Shown here piece after piece: positions 36,296 to 47,649 of a DNA stretch of 64,000 nucleotides. The notes under the pieces are model-generated. The model did no database searches, was not told where the DNA came from, and saw only the letters and a program-made list of their open reading frames with translations. Position 1 is the first letter of the stretch. Each line of letters begins with the position of its first letter. A program made the position numbers and the translations under genes. The stretch comes from Chromohalobacter sp. 296-RDG (GTDB lineage: Bacteria > Pseudomonadota > Gammaproteobacteria > Pseudomonadales > Halomonadaceae), in the NCBI RefSeq assembly GCF_029889885.1, contig NZ_JARANY010000010.1:23208-87207 (forward strand), written 5' to 3'.

Positions 36296-39200
36296 ATGCC
36301 TGCCGCCACTGCTTCGTCATTGACACTCGCCGCTTCGTTCTCGTCGCTTCACGAACAGCTGGCACGGCGCATCATGATCCTCGATGGCGGCATGGGCACC
36401 ATGCTCCAGGGCCACGAGCTGAATGAAGACGACTTTCGGGGACAACGCTTCGCCGGCTGGCCGGGCGATCTCAAGGGCAACAATGACTTGCTGGTGCTGA
36501 CGCGTCCTGATGTGGTGCGTGACATTCATCGCGCCTATCTCGAAGCTGGCGCGGACATCGTCGAGACCAATACCTTCAACAGCACCCAATTGTCGCAATC
36601 CGATTACGGCATGCAGGCCCTGGTGCCCGAGATCAACCGTGAAGCGGCGCACCTGGCCAAGGACGTCTGCGAGGCAGTGGGCTCGGAAACCGGCGTGCCC
36701 CGTTATGTGGCTGGCGTACTGGGGCCAACCTCACGCACGGCGTCACTCTCGCCGGATGTCAACGATCCCGCCAAGCGCAATGTCACGTTCGATCAGTTGT
36801 TCGACAACTACTACGAGGCGGCCGACGCCCTGATCGACGGCGGTGTCGATCTGTTCATGCTCGAGACCATCTTCGACACACTCAACGCCAAGGCAGCCAT
36901 CTATGCGCTCGAAAGGCTATTCGAGGCGCGCGGCGCGCGTTGGCCGGTGATGATATCGGGCACCATCACCGACGCCTCCGGGCGCACGCTTTCCGGACAG
37001 ACCACCGAGGCGCTCTGGAACTCGATCCGTCACGCTCAACCGCTGTCCGTAGGGCTCAATTGCGCCCTTGGCGCGGCAGAACTGCGTCCCTATCTCGAAG
37101 AACTTTCCCACAAGGCCGATACCTTTGTCTCGGCGCACCCCAACGCGGGGCTGCCCAACGAGTTCGGCGAATACGACCAGACCGCCGAGGAAATGGCATC
37201 GATCGTGCGTGAATTCGCCGAAAGCGGCATGGTCAATATCATCGGCGGCTGTTGCGGTACCGCGCCGGAGCATATTGCCGCCATTCGCGAGGCAGTGAGC
37301 GAGCTGGCGCCCCGTCACGTCGCCGAGCGCCCCAAGGCCTGCCGTCTCGCAGGGTTGGAGCCATTCAACATCGAAGCGGACTCGCTATTCGTCAACGTCG
37401 GCGAGCGTACCAACGTCACTGGGTCGGCACGCTTCAAGCGCTTGATCAAGGAAGAAGACTACACCACCGCTCTCGAAGTCGCGCTGGAGCAGGTCGAGAA
37501 CGGCGCTCAGGTCATCGACATCAACATGGACGAGGGCATGCTCGAGTCCCAGGAAGCCATGGTGCGCTTTTTGAACCTGATCGCCTCGGAGCCTGATATC
37601 TCGCGCGTACCGATCATGCTCGACTCTTCGAAGTGGGAGATCATCGAGGCGGGGCTTAAATGCGTCCAGGGCAAGGCGGTGGTCAACTCGATCTCGCTCA
37701 AGGAAGGCGAAGACGCCTTTCGCCAACAGGCCATGGCCTGCCATCGCTACGGGGCTGCCATCGTGGTCATGGCCTTCGACGAGCAAGGCCAGGCGGACAC
37801 CTTCCAGCGCAAGACGCAGATATGCGAGCGCGCCTACCGACTGCTGGTCGACGACATCGGCTTTCCGGCCGAAGACATCATCTTCGATCCCAATATCTTC
37901 GCCATCGCTACGGGCATCGAGGAGCACAACAACTACGCCGTCGATTTCATCGAGGCTTCGCAGTGGATTCGCGAGCATCTGCCGCATGCCATGCTCTCGG
38001 GTGGCGTGTCCAACGTCTCGTTCTCGTTTCGCGGGAACAACGCGGTGCGCGAAGCGATCCACTCGGTGTTCCTCTACCATGCCATCAAGGCCGGACTGAG
38101 CATGGGCATCGTCAACGCCGGGCAGCTCGCGGTCTACGACGACCTGCCCGCTGAACTGCGCGACGCAGTCGAAGACGTGGTCCTCAACCGTCGCGACGAC
38201 GGTACGGAGCGCTTGCTCGACATCGCCGACAAGTACAAGGGCGACGGCAGCGGTGGCGAGAAGAAGGAAGATCTGGAATGGCGTAGCTGGGAAGTCGAGA
38301 AACGCATCGAGCATGCCTTGATCAAGGGCATTACCGCGTACATCGAAGACGACACCGAACTGGCGCGACAACGTGCCGAGCGCCCGATCGAGGTCATCGA
38401 AGGCCCCCTGATGGATGGCATGAACGTGGTCGGCGACCTGTTCAGCGATGGCAAGATGTTCCTGCCCCAGGTGGTCAAGTCGGCGCGGGTCATGAAACAG
38501 GCGGTCGCCTATCTCATCCCTTACATCGAAGCCGAGAAGAGCGCGGGAACCCAGGCCAAGGGCAAGATCGTCATGGCCACGGTCAAGGGCGACGTTCATG
38601 ATATCGGCAAGAACATCGTCGGCGTGGTTCTACAGTGCAACAACTACGAGGTCATCGACCTCGGAGTGATGATGCCGGCGGAGCAAGTCTTCGCCGCCGC
38701 GCGCGAGCACAACGCCGATATCATCGGCCTATCCGGGCTGATTACGCCGTCGCTGGACGAGATGGTCCATGTGGCCAAGGAAATGCAACGCCAGGGATTC
38801 ACCACCCCATTGCTGATCGGCGGCGCGACGACCTCCAAGGCCCACACCTCAGTCAAGATCGCGCCACAGTACGAACAACCGGTCATCTACGTCAGTGATG
38901 CCTCGCGCGCCGTCGGCGTCGCCAGCCGTTTGCTATCGCCGACCCTCAAGCCGAGTTATGTCGAGGAAATACGCGAGGAATACGACAAGGTCCGCGAGCG
39001 CAACGCCAAGCGTCGCCCCAAGGCCGCCGACCTCGCTTACAATGAGGCGCGCGAACGCCAACCCGCGCTCGATTGGGCCGATTACACGCCGCCCGAACCG
39101 ACCTTCAGCGGGCTCAAGATATTCGATGATTATCCGCTGGAAGAGCTGGTCGAACGCATCGACTGGACGCCCTTCTTCATGAGCTGGCAGCTATCCGGCA

Positions 39201-40033
39201 AGTATCCCAAGATTCTCGAGGATAAGGTGGTTGGCGAGGCGGCCCGCAGCCTGTTTGCCGATGCTCGGACGATGCTGCGCAAGCTGATCAATGAGCATCA
39301 CATAACGGCGCGTGGCGTGATCGGCATGTGGCCGGCCAACAGCGTCGATGACGACAGCCTCGAGATCTATGCCGACGCCTCGCGCCGCGAGGTGATCGAG
39401 CGTCTTCATCATATTCGCCAGCAGACCACCAAGAACCGCGACGGTATCTGCCAGAGCCTTGCCGACTTCATCGCGCCACGAGACCTGGAAAACGGCGAGC
39501 CCAGCGACAAGCAGGACTGGATCGGCGGTTTCGCAGTAACTACCGGACACGGCGCGGACGAGCTGGCAAAGCAATACGAAGCGGCCGGCGACGACTACAA
39601 CGCCATCATGGTCAAGGCCCTGGCCGATCGCTTGGCGGAAGCTTTCGCCGAACGCATGCACGAGCGTGTACGCAAGGAATTCTGGGGCTATGTGCCCAAT
39701 GAAGCCCTGGACAACGACGCGCTGATCGCCGAGAAATACCAGGGCATCCGTCCTGCTCCCGGCTATCCCGCCTGCCCGGATCATACCGAAAAGGCGACGC
39801 TCTTCCGGCTATTGGATGCCACGGCCAAGACGGGAATCGAGCTGACCGACAGCTACGCCATGTGGCCTTCGGCAGCGGTCTCCGGTTGGTATTTCTCGCA
39901 TCCGCACTCGAAGTACTTCTCCACCGGCAAGATCGGGCGGGATCAGGTCGAATCGCTGTCGATGCGCAAGCAGATGCCGTTGAAGGAGCTCGAGCGCTGG
40001 CTGTCGCCCGTGCTGTCCTACGATCCTGAATGA
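36296..40033 (+). CDS. metH: Cobalamin-dependent methionine synthase MetH
   Basis: Transfers methyl from methyltetrahydrofolate to homocysteine through B12. The 1245-residue protein is full length. In order: homocysteine domain (about 20-345) with zinc Cys in '[11 protein letters not shown]' and '[10 protein letters not shown]'; pterin-binding domain (about 365-625) with '[16 protein letters not shown]'; B12 cap and Rossmann domains (about 660-900) with the cobalt-binding 'DVHDIGKNI'; activation domain (about 920-1240) with '[20 protein letters not shown]' (SAM binding). It is a monocistronic gene. Cobalamin is needed for function, so the organism must make or import B12. Confidence 0.97.
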   Translation: MPAATASSLTLAASFSSLHEQLARRIMILDGGMGTMLQGHELNEDDFRGQRFAGWPGDLKGNNDLLVLTRPDVVRDIHRAYLEAGADIVETNTFNSTQLSQSDYGMQALVPEINREAAHLAKDVCEAVGSETGVPRYVAGVLGPTSRTASLSPDVNDPAKRNVTFDQLFDNYYEAADALIDGGVDLFMLETIFDTLNAKAAIYALERLFEARGARWPVMISGTITDASGRTLSGQTTEALWNSIRHAQPLSVGLNCALGAAELRPYLEELSHKADTFVSAHPNAGLPNEFGEYDQTAEEMASIVREFAESGMVNIIGGCCGTAPEHIAAIREAVSELAPRHVAERPKACRLAGLEPFNIEADSLFVNVGERTNVTGSARFKRLIKEEDYTTALEVALEQVENGAQVIDINMDEGMLESQEAMVRFLNLIASEPDISRVPIMLDSSKWEIIEAGLKCVQGKAVVNSISLKEGEDAFRQQAMACHRYGAAIVVMAFDEQGQADTFQRKTQICERAYRLLVDDIGFPAEDIIFDPNIFAIATGIEEHNNYAVDFIEASQWIREHLPHAMLSGGVSNVSFSFRGNNAVREAIHSVFLYHAIKAGLSMGIVNAGQLAVYDDLPAELRDAVEDVVLNRRDDGTERLLDIADKYKGDGSGGEKKEDLEWRSWEVEKRIEHALIKGITAYIEDDTELARQRAERPIEVIEGPLMDGMNVVGDLFSDGKMFLPQVVKSARVMKQAVAYLIPYIEAEKSAGTQAKGKIVMATVKGDVHDIGKNIVGVVLQCNNYEVIDLGVMMPAEQVFAAAREHNADIIGLSGLITPSLDEMVHVAKEMQRQGFTTPLLIGGATTSKAHTSVKIAPQYEQPVIYVSDASRAVGVASRLLSPTLKPSYVEEIREEYDKVRERNAKRRPKAADLAYNEARERQPALDWADYTPPEPTFSGLKIFDDYPLEELVERIDWTPFFMSWQLSGKYPKILEDKVVGEAARSLFADARTMLRKLINEHHITARGVIGMWPANSVDDDSLEIYADASRREVIERLHHIRQQTTKNRDGICQSLADFIAPRDLENGEPSDKQDWIGGFAVTTGHGADELAKQYEAAGDDYNAIMVKALADRLAEAFAERMHERVRKEFWGYVPNEALDNDALIAEKYQGIRPAPGYPACPDHTEKATLFRLLDATAKTGIELTDSYAMWPSAAVSGWYFSHPHSKYFSTGKIGRDQVESLSMRKQMPLKELERWLSPVLSYDPE

Positions 40034-40088
40034 GAGACGTCATCGCATGATCTTTTTAATAACATAAATGCAATAAGCTATTATTATT

Positions 40089-40105
40089 TATTCTTTCAAA
40101 GAATA
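40089..40105. promoter_or_regulatory. 17-base palindrome upstream of cysI
   Basis: TATTCTTTCAAAGAATA has perfect 8-base arms around a central C, 62 bases before the cysI start in an otherwise AT-rich spacer. It is a candidate operator for the sulfur-assimilation regulator (CysB-like), inferred only from position. Confidence 0.45.
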
Positions 40106-40166
40106 TAGAAGGCAGGGTAAGGTGCCCTGCTACGGCAATCCATGTGACTAGCAGGACACCGCCTGT

Positions 40167-41819
40167 ATGTATCGGTACGACACGTACGACCAAACGCTCG
40201 TCGACGAGCGCGTCGCCCAGTTCCGCGACCAGATGCGCCGCTATCTCGAAGGCAAGATCAGCGACGAGGAATTTCTACCGCTGCGCGTGCAGAACGGTCT
40301 TTATGTTCAGCGCTATGCGCCGATGCTGCGTATTGCCATTCCATACGGCATGCTGGCCTCCCATCAGCTACGCAAGCTGGGCGAGATCGCCGCACGCTAC
40401 GATCGCGGCTATGGCCATTTCACCACACGCACCAACCTGCAGCTGAACTGGCCGAAACTCGAAGACGTACCGGACATCCTGGCCGACCTGGCTAGCGTGC
40501 AAATGCATGCCATTCAGACCAGCGGCAACGACATCCGCAACACCACGACCGATCAATTCTCCGGCATCGCCGGCGACGAAGATGTCGATCCCCGCCCTTG
40601 GTGTGAGTTGATTCGTCAGTGGTCGACCTTTCATCCGGAGTTCGCCTACTTGCCACGCAAGTTCAAGATCGCCGTCACCGGTGCCGAAGAAGACCGCGCA
40701 GCTATCCAGGTACACGATGTGGGTCTTCGCTTCTGGCGCAATGAAGCGGGTGAGGTCCGCGTCAAGGTGCTGGCCGGTGGCGGGCTGGGCCGCACGCCGA
40801 TGATCGGCGCCGTGATGTGTGAAGACCTGCCGTGGCAGCACCTGCTGACGTATCTCGAAGCCATCCTGCGCGTCTACAACCAATACGGACGGCGCGACAA
40901 CAAATTCAAGGCGCGTATCAAGATTCTGGTCAAGGCGCTGGGCATCGACGAATTCCGGCGTCGCGCCGAAGCGGAATGGGCGCATCTTAAAGATGGTCCT
41001 CAGACGCTGACCGACGAGGCGATTTCCGCCGTGGCTGACCACTTCGTCGAGCCGCCACGTCGTGCCGTGGCTGAGGATGCCATCCAGGCCTACGAGCGGT
41101 TGCGTGGTGAAAACCGCGGCTTCGCACGTTTCGTGACCAATAACGTCACCGATCACAAAGTCCCCGGTTACAAAGCCGTGACGCTATCGCTCAAGCGCCA
41201 CGACCATTCGCCCGGCGACGTGACCTCCGAAGACATGGCTGCCGTCGCGGACCTGGCCGACGAATTCGGTCATGGCGAGCTGCGCGTCACGCACGAGCAG
41301 AACCTAGTGCTAACCGATGTGCCAGTTGATCGTATGGAAGCACTCTGGCAACGACTCGAGACGCTGGGCATGGCCAATCCCACTGTAGGTACCCTGGCCG
41401 ACCTGATTTGCTGCCCCGGTGGCGATTACTGTTCGCTGGCCAATGCTAAGTCGATCCCGGTTGCCCAGGAAATCCAGCAGCGCTTCGAGAACCTCGACTT
41501 CCTGTATGACCTGGGGCCGCTGGAGCTCAATATCTCCGGCTGCATGAACGCCTGCGGACATCACCACGTGGGTCACATCGGCATTCTTGGCGTCGACAAG
41601 AAAGGCGAAGAGTATTACCAGATTTCACTGGGTGGTAGTCAGGGCAACGAGTCTTCACTGGGCAAGATTCTGGGTCCGTCTTTCTACCGGGAAGACGTGA
41701 CCAACGTGATCGACAAACTGTTGCAAGTCTATGTCGGCGAACGTACGCCCGACGAGACGTTCATCGACACCTATCGCCGCATCGGCTTGAAACCCTTCAA
41801 GGAGCATGTCTATGCCTGA
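40167..41819 (+). CDS. cysI: Sulfite reductase hemoprotein (nitrite/sulfite reductase family)
   Basis: Siroheme and [4Fe-4S] enzyme that reduces sulfite to sulfide. The 550-residue protein shows the family repeats: 'RYDRGYGHFTTRTNLQLNW' for siroheme contacts and the cluster ligands in 'LICCPGGDYCSLANAKS' and 'SGCMNACGHHHVGHIG'. Nitrite reductase is an alternative in the same family, but the following DUF934 gene is the usual partner of assimilatory sulfite reductase in Pseudomonas-type genomes. The stop of this gene overlaps the start of the DUF934 gene by eight bases. Confidence 0.9.
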   Translation: MYRYDTYDQTLVDERVAQFRDQMRRYLEGKISDEEFLPLRVQNGLYVQRYAPMLRIAIPYGMLASHQLRKLGEIAARYDRGYGHFTTRTNLQLNWPKLEDVPDILADLASVQMHAIQTSGNDIRNTTTDQFSGIAGDEDVDPRPWCELIRQWSTFHPEFAYLPRKFKIAVTGAEEDRAAIQVHDVGLRFWRNEAGEVRVKVLAGGGLGRTPMIGAVMCEDLPWQHLLTYLEAILRVYNQYGRRDNKFKARIKILVKALGIDEFRRRAEAEWAHLKDGPQTLTDEAISAVADHFVEPPRRAVAEDAIQAYERLRGENRGFARFVTNNVTDHKVPGYKAVTLSLKRHDHSPGDVTSEDMAAVADLADEFGHGELRVTHEQNLVLTDVPVDRMEALWQRLETLGMANPTVGTLADLICCPGGDYCSLANAKSIPVAQEIQQRFENLDFLYDLGPLELNISGCMNACGHHHVGHIGILGVDKKGEEYYQISLGGSQGNESSLGKILGPSFYREDVTNVIDKLLQVYVGERTPDETFIDTYRRIGLKPFKEHVYA

Positions 41820-42309
41820 TCAGTCACGCACCCTGATCGCCGAGCGCCGCGTCCAGGACGATGAATGGGTACTTTGCGAGGCAGATGCATCACGCCCCCA
41901 GAACGAGCGCATCATCGTCCCGCTGGTGGAATGGCAGGAAATGTCCCGCGACGACGTCGCGCCGTTGCTGGCCAGCGATACCGAGCTCACACCCGCACTC
42001 GCCGAGCAACTGCTCGATGCGCCGCTGATTGCCATCGACTTTCCCAAATTCACCGATGGACGCGGCTACAGCATTGCGCGTCAGCTTCGAGAGCGTCATG
42101 GGTATCAGGGGCAGATTCGCGCAGTCGGCGACGTCCTGATCGATCAACTTTATTACATGTCGCGCTGTGGCTTCGATGCCTTCCTGCTACGCGAGGATCA
42201 AGTCATCGAGGACGCACTCAATGCCCTGGACACGTTCAGCCTCAGCTATCAGCCTGGCACTGACACGCTGGAGCCTCTGTTCAGACGGCGTATGCGCGAA
42301 AGCGCCTGA
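41812..42309 (+). CDS. DUF934 protein, sulfite reductase partner
   Basis: The 165-residue protein belongs to the DUF934 family, found next to cysI in many proteobacteria lacking a canonical cysJ. Typical segments are 'IAIDFPKFTDGRGYSIARQLRE', given here in part, and 'GDVLIDQLYYMSRCGFDAF'. I chose the ATG at 41812 because GGAG lies seven bases upstream; the ATG at 41806 is too near. Its function is probably linked to electron supply or assembly of sulfite reductase, but this is inference from conserved neighbourhood. Confidence 0.88.
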   Translation: MPDQSRTLIAERRVQDDEWVLCEADASRPQNERIIVPLVEWQEMSRDDVAPLLASDTELTPALAEQLLDAPLIAIDFPKFTDGRGYSIARQLRERHGYQGQIRAVGDVLIDQLYYMSRCGFDAFLLREDQVIEDALNALDTFSLSYQPGTDTLEPLFRRRMRESA

Positions 42310-42423
42310 TCTGGCCAGGCATTGGCCGACACGCTCACACGAGAACGTCGTCGGCCTTTTCCTCACTTCTTCCCCGTTTTTTCTCTCCGACAGCCCGCTT
42401 TTTCTCCCCCTACAGAAAGGGAG

Positions 42424-43017
42424 TCAGCCACGCCGTTTCTGTTGGCGCTCGCGATTTCTGGCGCGGGCACGCTCCGACTTTCGCAACATGGCATAGGTGG
42501 CGCCCAAGCCACCATGACTTTTATGCGCCGAGGCATAGGCCTGCACATCGTCGAACTGCGCTAGCCACTTACCGACGTAGGAACGCACGATATTCGCATG
42601 CCCTTCGGCTTCCTTGCTGCGACCATGCACGATCAACACACAGCGCAAATCATGCTCGCGCGCGTCTCTTATGAACCGGAACAGTTCGCGGCGGCATACC
42701 TCAAGCGGCCTCTTCTGTACGTGCAAATACGCCTCCGGGGCATAACCACCATGTCGCAAACGCTCGAGCACACCGATCTGAATGCCATCCCGGCGATACT
42801 CGATGGAGTCGGCCGGCCCTATCAGATCGACGAATTCATCGGATAAGAAATTGCTCTCCTTGTCGTCGGCCTCGGCCTGAGCACGGCGTGTCAATTGAGC
42901 CTCGGAAGGGGCGGAGGGTGAATGCTCGACATCCGCCTTGTCGCGTCCTTTGGTCAAGGGCTGAACGTCTTCCCCTAACGCCTGCCGAAATAGATCGTCC
43001 CGCATGTGCTGGCTCAT
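42424..43017 (-). CDS. Smr domain protein
   Basis: The 197-residue protein has a variable, charged N-terminus (about 1-95) and a C-terminal Smr domain (about 100-185) with 'YLHVQKRPLEVCRRELFRFI', 'CVLIVHGRSKEAEGHANIVR' and 'SHGGLGATYAML'. Smr domains act as nucleases in MutS2 and in stand-alone proteins such as SmrA/YdaL; the HGR motif is kept. It is convergent with the DUF934 gene, and the 113-base spacer between is pyrimidine-rich. DNA or RNA nicking is the likely role; the physiological target is unknown. Confidence 0.88.
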   Translation of the reverse strand: MSQHMRDDLFRQALGEDVQPLTKGRDKADVEHSPSAPSEAQLTRRAQAEADDKESNFLSDEFVDLIGPADSIEYRRDGIQIGVLERLRHGGYAPEAYLHVQKRPLEVCRRELFRFIRDAREHDLRCVLIVHGRSKEAEGHANIVRSYVGKWLAQFDDVQAYASAHKSHGGLGATYAMLRKSERARARNRERQQKRRG

Positions 43018-43174
43018 TGGTTTGCTTTCCTATGGCCCACGATCTCGGGAAGCCTTGACGATTCCCAAGCTAACGAGATAATGCCACACTCCCCGCCCTT
43101 GGCGGCAAGTACAAACGTCGGTGTCCTACCTCATTCGTCCGCTTCCTCGCACTTCAAGAACTCGGGAGATGTCA

Positions 43175-43597
43175 ATGCGCTGGGTTTATAGAATCGGGGG
43201 TGCCGCCGTGATCGTTATCGTCTCCGTGTTCGGCTACCTCTGGTATACCTTCCAGAGCCCCTATGGCTATGAGGCGCCTACCAATCCACCGATCATGGAT
43301 GGTCGTCTCGAGCATCACACGGTGTTCGTGTATGGCACCCTGCGTTATGCGCCGATCCGCTGGCTGGTCATGCGACGTGCCGGCCCCAAGACACCCTCCA
43401 GGCTTCGAGGTTATGCGCGTGATGAGCTGGATATTTCACCGGCACCAAACCAGCAGGTCGATGGATACACCCTTTCGGTCACTAGCGATGAGCTCAAACG
43501 CTTGGACCGATACGAACACTTGGGAGAGCGTTATCGACGCGTAAATGTCAAACTCGCTAGTGGGCAAAGTGCTTGGGTCTATCGACGCTTGCAATGA
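43175..43597 (+). CDS. Membrane-anchored gamma-glutamylcyclotransferase-like protein
   Basis: The 140-residue protein starts with a membrane anchor (residues 2-24, 'IGGAAVIVIVSVFGYLWYTF') followed by a gamma-glutamylcyclotransferase-like (AIG2) domain: 'TVFVYGTLRYAPIRW' is the glycine-rich substrate loop and 'LKRLDRYEHLGERYRRV' closes it. I chose the ATG at 43175 because GGGAG lies at the right distance. The position where relatives often carry a catalytic Glu in a Gly-Glu pair seems to read Gly-Tyr (VDGYTLSV), so activity is uncertain. An extracytoplasmic domain would be unusual for this family. Confidence 0.75.
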   Translation: MRWVYRIGGAAVIVIVSVFGYLWYTFQSPYGYEAPTNPPIMDGRLEHHTVFVYGTLRYAPIRWLVMRRAGPKTPSRLRGYARDELDISPAPNQQVDGYTLSVTSDELKRLDRYEHLGERYRRVNVKLASGQSAWVYRRLQ

Positions 43598-43670
43598 ACC
43601 GAGAAGTTTTAGCCTTGAGTCATTAATAATAGATAACGGTATAAAAGTATTTTGCTGCAATGCAACTTCA

Positions 43671-44891
43671 TCATTCGCGCGCCGAGTGCAGTAAGCACTC
43701 CATAGGCTGCGTCAATATCTGCTGGCGGTGCTCTTCGGCTTCCTGGAGTGCAGCATGCACGAGCGTCATTTCACTCGTCGGCGCATTTTCGCCGAGTGGC
43801 ACCGGCCACGGCATGGCGCGCTGGAACTCCCAGAGCGTCAGCACGCCCAGGTCGCGCCCCAGCATCCAGCGATCATTGTCGAGCTGAGCGGCAACCCCCA
43901 GCTTTTCCAGAGGCACCATCACTTGCGTGTACCGCGATCCCAGGCACATCACCAATTCTCGATCAGCCAGAGACCGTCCATGCTGATGCGCTTCATGAAG
44001 CCGGGACACTACCCCAAAAGCTTGCCAGAACGGCGGCCAATAGCGCCATTCGACACGTCGCCGCTCACTCAGCCAAGCGGCCAGCTCGGCTCCGACCAAG
44101 ACAATCGTCCAGGACAGAAACACCCATATCAGAAACAAGGGCACGGCAGCGAAGGTGCCGTAGATCACCTGATAGGAGGGAAAATAGGTGACATACAGCG
44201 AAAAGGCGCCCTTGGCAAGCTCCAGCGCCAGTGCCGCCATCCCCGCCCCGGCCACAGCATGCCGAAATCGTACGCGGCAATTGGGGACTGCCATGTAGAT
44301 GAAGACGAAGGCCGTGAAACTCAACGTCAACGGCAATAAGCGCAAGAAGGTTGCCGGCCCGCCCAGTACATCAGCAGCGCCGCGTACCAGCGTCAATGAC
44401 GCCAGATAGGAAGACAACAGAAACCCCGAACCGATCAACAGCGGACCGAGCGTCAACACCGCCCAATAGAGCAGAAAGCTGGACACTCCCCGCCGACTAC
44501 GCGACACATGCCAGATCGTGTTGAATGCCCTTTCGACGGTCACCATCATCATGACGGCCGTCACCAACAGGAAGATCAGCCCGATCAACGTCAGGCTACG
44601 CGCCTGGCGAGAGAAGTCACGCAGGTGCTCGACCAGCGCCGATCCCGTGGCGGGCACGAACTGGCTGAAGATCAGGCCCTGAAGTTGTTCGCTGATTCCC
44701 TGAAAGCTGGGGATGGCCGACAGCATCGCATAAACGACGGTCATGAAAGGAACCACGGCGAACAAAGTGGTATAGGTCAACGCCGAGGCAGTCTTGAGCC
44801 CATCGTGAGAATCGAAACGCTGTATCAGTTCGCGCAGGCTACGCAGAATGAAGGCGGGCCAGCGGCGGTCGAGGAGTTGTGGGCGTCGCAT
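43671..44891 (-). CDS. YihY/BrkB family inner-membrane protein
   Basis: The 406-residue protein belongs to the YihY (BrkB, once called RNase BN) family. It has about six membrane helices in the first 290 residues; 'KTASALTYTTLFAVVPFMTV' is the characteristic first helix, and 'GTFAAVPLFLIWVFLSWTIVLVGAELAAWL' (cited in part elsewhere) is the last. A long cytoplasmic C-terminus (about 300-406) resembles a winged-helix domain. The true function of the family is unsettled. It is divergent from the ArsC-like gene. Confidence 0.87.
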   Translation of the reverse strand: MRRPQLLDRRWPAFILRSLRELIQRFDSHDGLKTASALTYTTLFAVVPFMTVVYAMLSAIPSFQGISEQLQGLIFSQFVPATGSALVEHLRDFSRQARSLTLIGLIFLLVTAVMMMVTVERAFNTIWHVSRSRRGVSSFLLYWAVLTLGPLLIGSGFLLSSYLASLTLVRGAADVLGGPATFLRLLPLTLSFTAFVFIYMAVPNCRVRFRHAVAGAGMAALALELAKGAFSLYVTYFPSYQVIYGTFAAVPLFLIWVFLSWTIVLVGAELAAWLSERRRVEWRYWPPFWQAFGVVSRLHEAHQHGRSLADRELVMCLGSRYTQVMVPLEKLGVAAQLDNDRWMLGRDLGVLTLWEFQRAMPWPVPLGENAPTSEMTLVHAALQEAEEHRQQILTQPMECLLHSARE

Positions 44892-44954
44892 GTGGCACTC
44901 TACAATGCTTGGCTAATTATTTGATTGGTCGCCCCCAACTGCCGGAGTCAAGGC

Positions 44955-45302
44955 ATGACGACTTTTACACTTTACCACAACCCGCGCTGTTCCAAGTCGC
45001 GAGAGGCCTTGGCCCTGCTCGAGGCCCGCCACGTCGACGTCAACGTGCATCGCTATCTCGATGCGCCACTCGACATCTCGCACCTTCGTGGACTCGCACA
45101 GCGCCTCGAGGGTGGCGTGCCGGCCCTGATGCGCACCAACGAGGCCCAATGGAAAGCCTTGGCGCTCCAGAATCCCAGCGACGAGGAACGCTTGCAGGCC
45201 ATTGCCGACTATCCTCGGCTCATGCAACGTCCGATACTCGACGATGGTACGTACGCCCGCATCGGTCGTCCCCCGGAAGCTCTTCTCGATTTGATCGAAT
45301 GA
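44955..45302 (+). CDS. ArsC/YfgD family reductase (arsenate reductase, glutaredoxin type)
   Basis: Thioredoxin-fold protein of 115 residues. The active Cys lies in 'YHNPRCSKSREALALLE', as in the ArsC/YfgD group, and 'QRPILDDGTYARIGRPPEA' is the conserved C-terminal part with the Arg that binds arsenate in true ArsC. No ars operon genes are near, so the YfgD-like role is as likely as arsenate reduction. wrbA follows after 27 bases on the same strand. Confidence 0.88.
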   Translation: MTTFTLYHNPRCSKSREALALLEARHVDVNVHRYLDAPLDISHLRGLAQRLEGGVPALMRTNEAQWKALALQNPSDEERLQAIADYPRLMQRPILDDGTYARIGRPPEALLDLIE

Positions 45303-46351
<1,049 letters not shown>

Positions 46352-46354
46352 GAA

Positions 46355-47623
46355 ATGCCACTGCGTCCGTCGAGCTGCCTCATCCTCGCGATGCTCGTCG
46401 TCAGCATCGCTTGCGCCTTGCTCCACCTGCCGTTATGGCCGGCCGCAATTCTGGGATGGCTCGCCACATTTCGCCTGAGCTTGCAACTGCCACGCGCCTC
46501 CCAACGACAAGCCATGTGGCTGGGTCTCGTCGGAGTGATCATCTGGGGAGTCGCTCTATGGCGCGAGACGCCAGCCTCGCTGGTTGCCGGACTCAGCGTC
46601 AATCAGCCCTTGCTGATGATGTTCGCCGGCGTCAGCTTTCTCTCCATGGCGCGTCCGCTCGAGGATAATGATACCCAGAGCGAACGGCGCGGTAGCTTCT
46701 GGGGCACGTTGCTGGGCGTGCATCTCTTCGGGGCGGTCATCAATCTTTCCGTGCTGTTTCTGTTCGGGGATCGCATGCAACGTCAAGGACGCCTGACGCG
46801 CCAACAGGCCATCGTCCTAGGACGCGCCTTCCCGGCAGCAGCGGCCTGGTCGCCGTTCTTCGTCGCCATGGGGGTCGCCCTGACCTATGCGCCGGGCATC
46901 GACTTCCTTGCGTTGCTCCCGTGGGGACTTTTTGCATCGTTGCTCCTGCTGGCGCTGGTAACAATCGATGCGCTGCGCCTACCCGGTGAATTCATCGGTT
47001 ACCCGCTCGGCAAGAGCAGTCTTGTACTCCCCGGCGTACTGGCGTTGAGCGTCATCGTGGCGCATTTCATCTGGCCGAGCTTATCCATTCCCTTGATCAT
47101 CAGCATCGTATCGCCACTGTTCGCAACGCTGCTGGTCCCCTCGCGCGAGCGCCGTGACCGACTGCATAAACAACTCAACGATGGATTGCCGCGCCTGGGG
47201 CCCCAATTCGCATTATTTCTCGCCGCCGGGCTCATCTCAAGCGGTCTTGCCGCTCTGCTGGCCAGTGCGCCGGACCGACAGTTCCTTCCGCTTGATCATT
47301 TCGGGAGTTTCGCCGCCTGGATCACGCAAGGTATTCTCGTGATATTGGCGTTCGTGGGTATTCACCCGCTTGTCGGCATCGCCACGATCGCGCCGCTGGT
47401 GCAACCCCTGGGACCGGACCCAACCTTGCTGGGCATGCTGTTTCTAATGAGTTGGGCGCTAGGGACCGGCTGTAGCCCCTTGTCGGGCAGCAACCTCGCG
47501 CTATGCGTTCGCTACGGCATCAAGTCCCGGGACATGATGCGCTGGAACTTGCCCTACGCGTTACTCGGCTGGCTGGCATGTGGCGCGGTATTTGCCTTGT
47601 ATGCCTGGTGGCAGACACTCTGA
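46355..47623 (+). CDS. Uncharacterised polytopic membrane protein, ion-transporter-like
   Basis: The 422-residue protein has about ten to eleven membrane helices in two halves. A glycine- and serine-rich re-entrant-like segment, 'SWALGTGCSPLSGSNLALCV', follows 'IHPLVGIATIAPLVQPLG' and recalls the second-half hairpin of ion-transporter-superfamily (ArsB/NhaD/dicarboxylate) carriers; a matching first-half segment is 'GRAFPAAAAWSPFFVAMGVAL'. I do not recognise a named family. It lies three bases after the DUF2069 gene, so it shares an operon with wrbA. Confidence 0.78.
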   Translation: MPLRPSSCLILAMLVVSIACALLHLPLWPAAILGWLATFRLSLQLPRASQRQAMWLGLVGVIIWGVALWRETPASLVAGLSVNQPLLMMFAGVSFLSMARPLEDNDTQSERRGSFWGTLLGVHLFGAVINLSVLFLFGDRMQRQGRLTRQQAIVLGRAFPAAAAWSPFFVAMGVALTYAPGIDFLALLPWGLFASLLLLALVTIDALRLPGEFIGYPLGKSSLVLPGVLALSVIVAHFIWPSLSIPLIISIVSPLFATLLVPSRERRDRLHKQLNDGLPRLGPQFALFLAAGLISSGLAALLASAPDRQFLPLDHFGSFAAWITQGILVILAFVGIHPLVGIATIAPLVQPLGPDPTLLGMLFLMSWALGTGCSPLSGSNLALCVRYGIKSRDMMRWNLPYALLGWLACGAVFALYAWWQTL

Positions 47624-47649
47624 TCTCACCCTGCACAAGGATGACACTC

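Noticed and set aside
37385..38599. A 404-codon open frame antisense to metH
   Set aside because: It mirrors the codon pattern of metH in a GC-rich gene, has no ribosome site or recognisable domain, and metH is certain.
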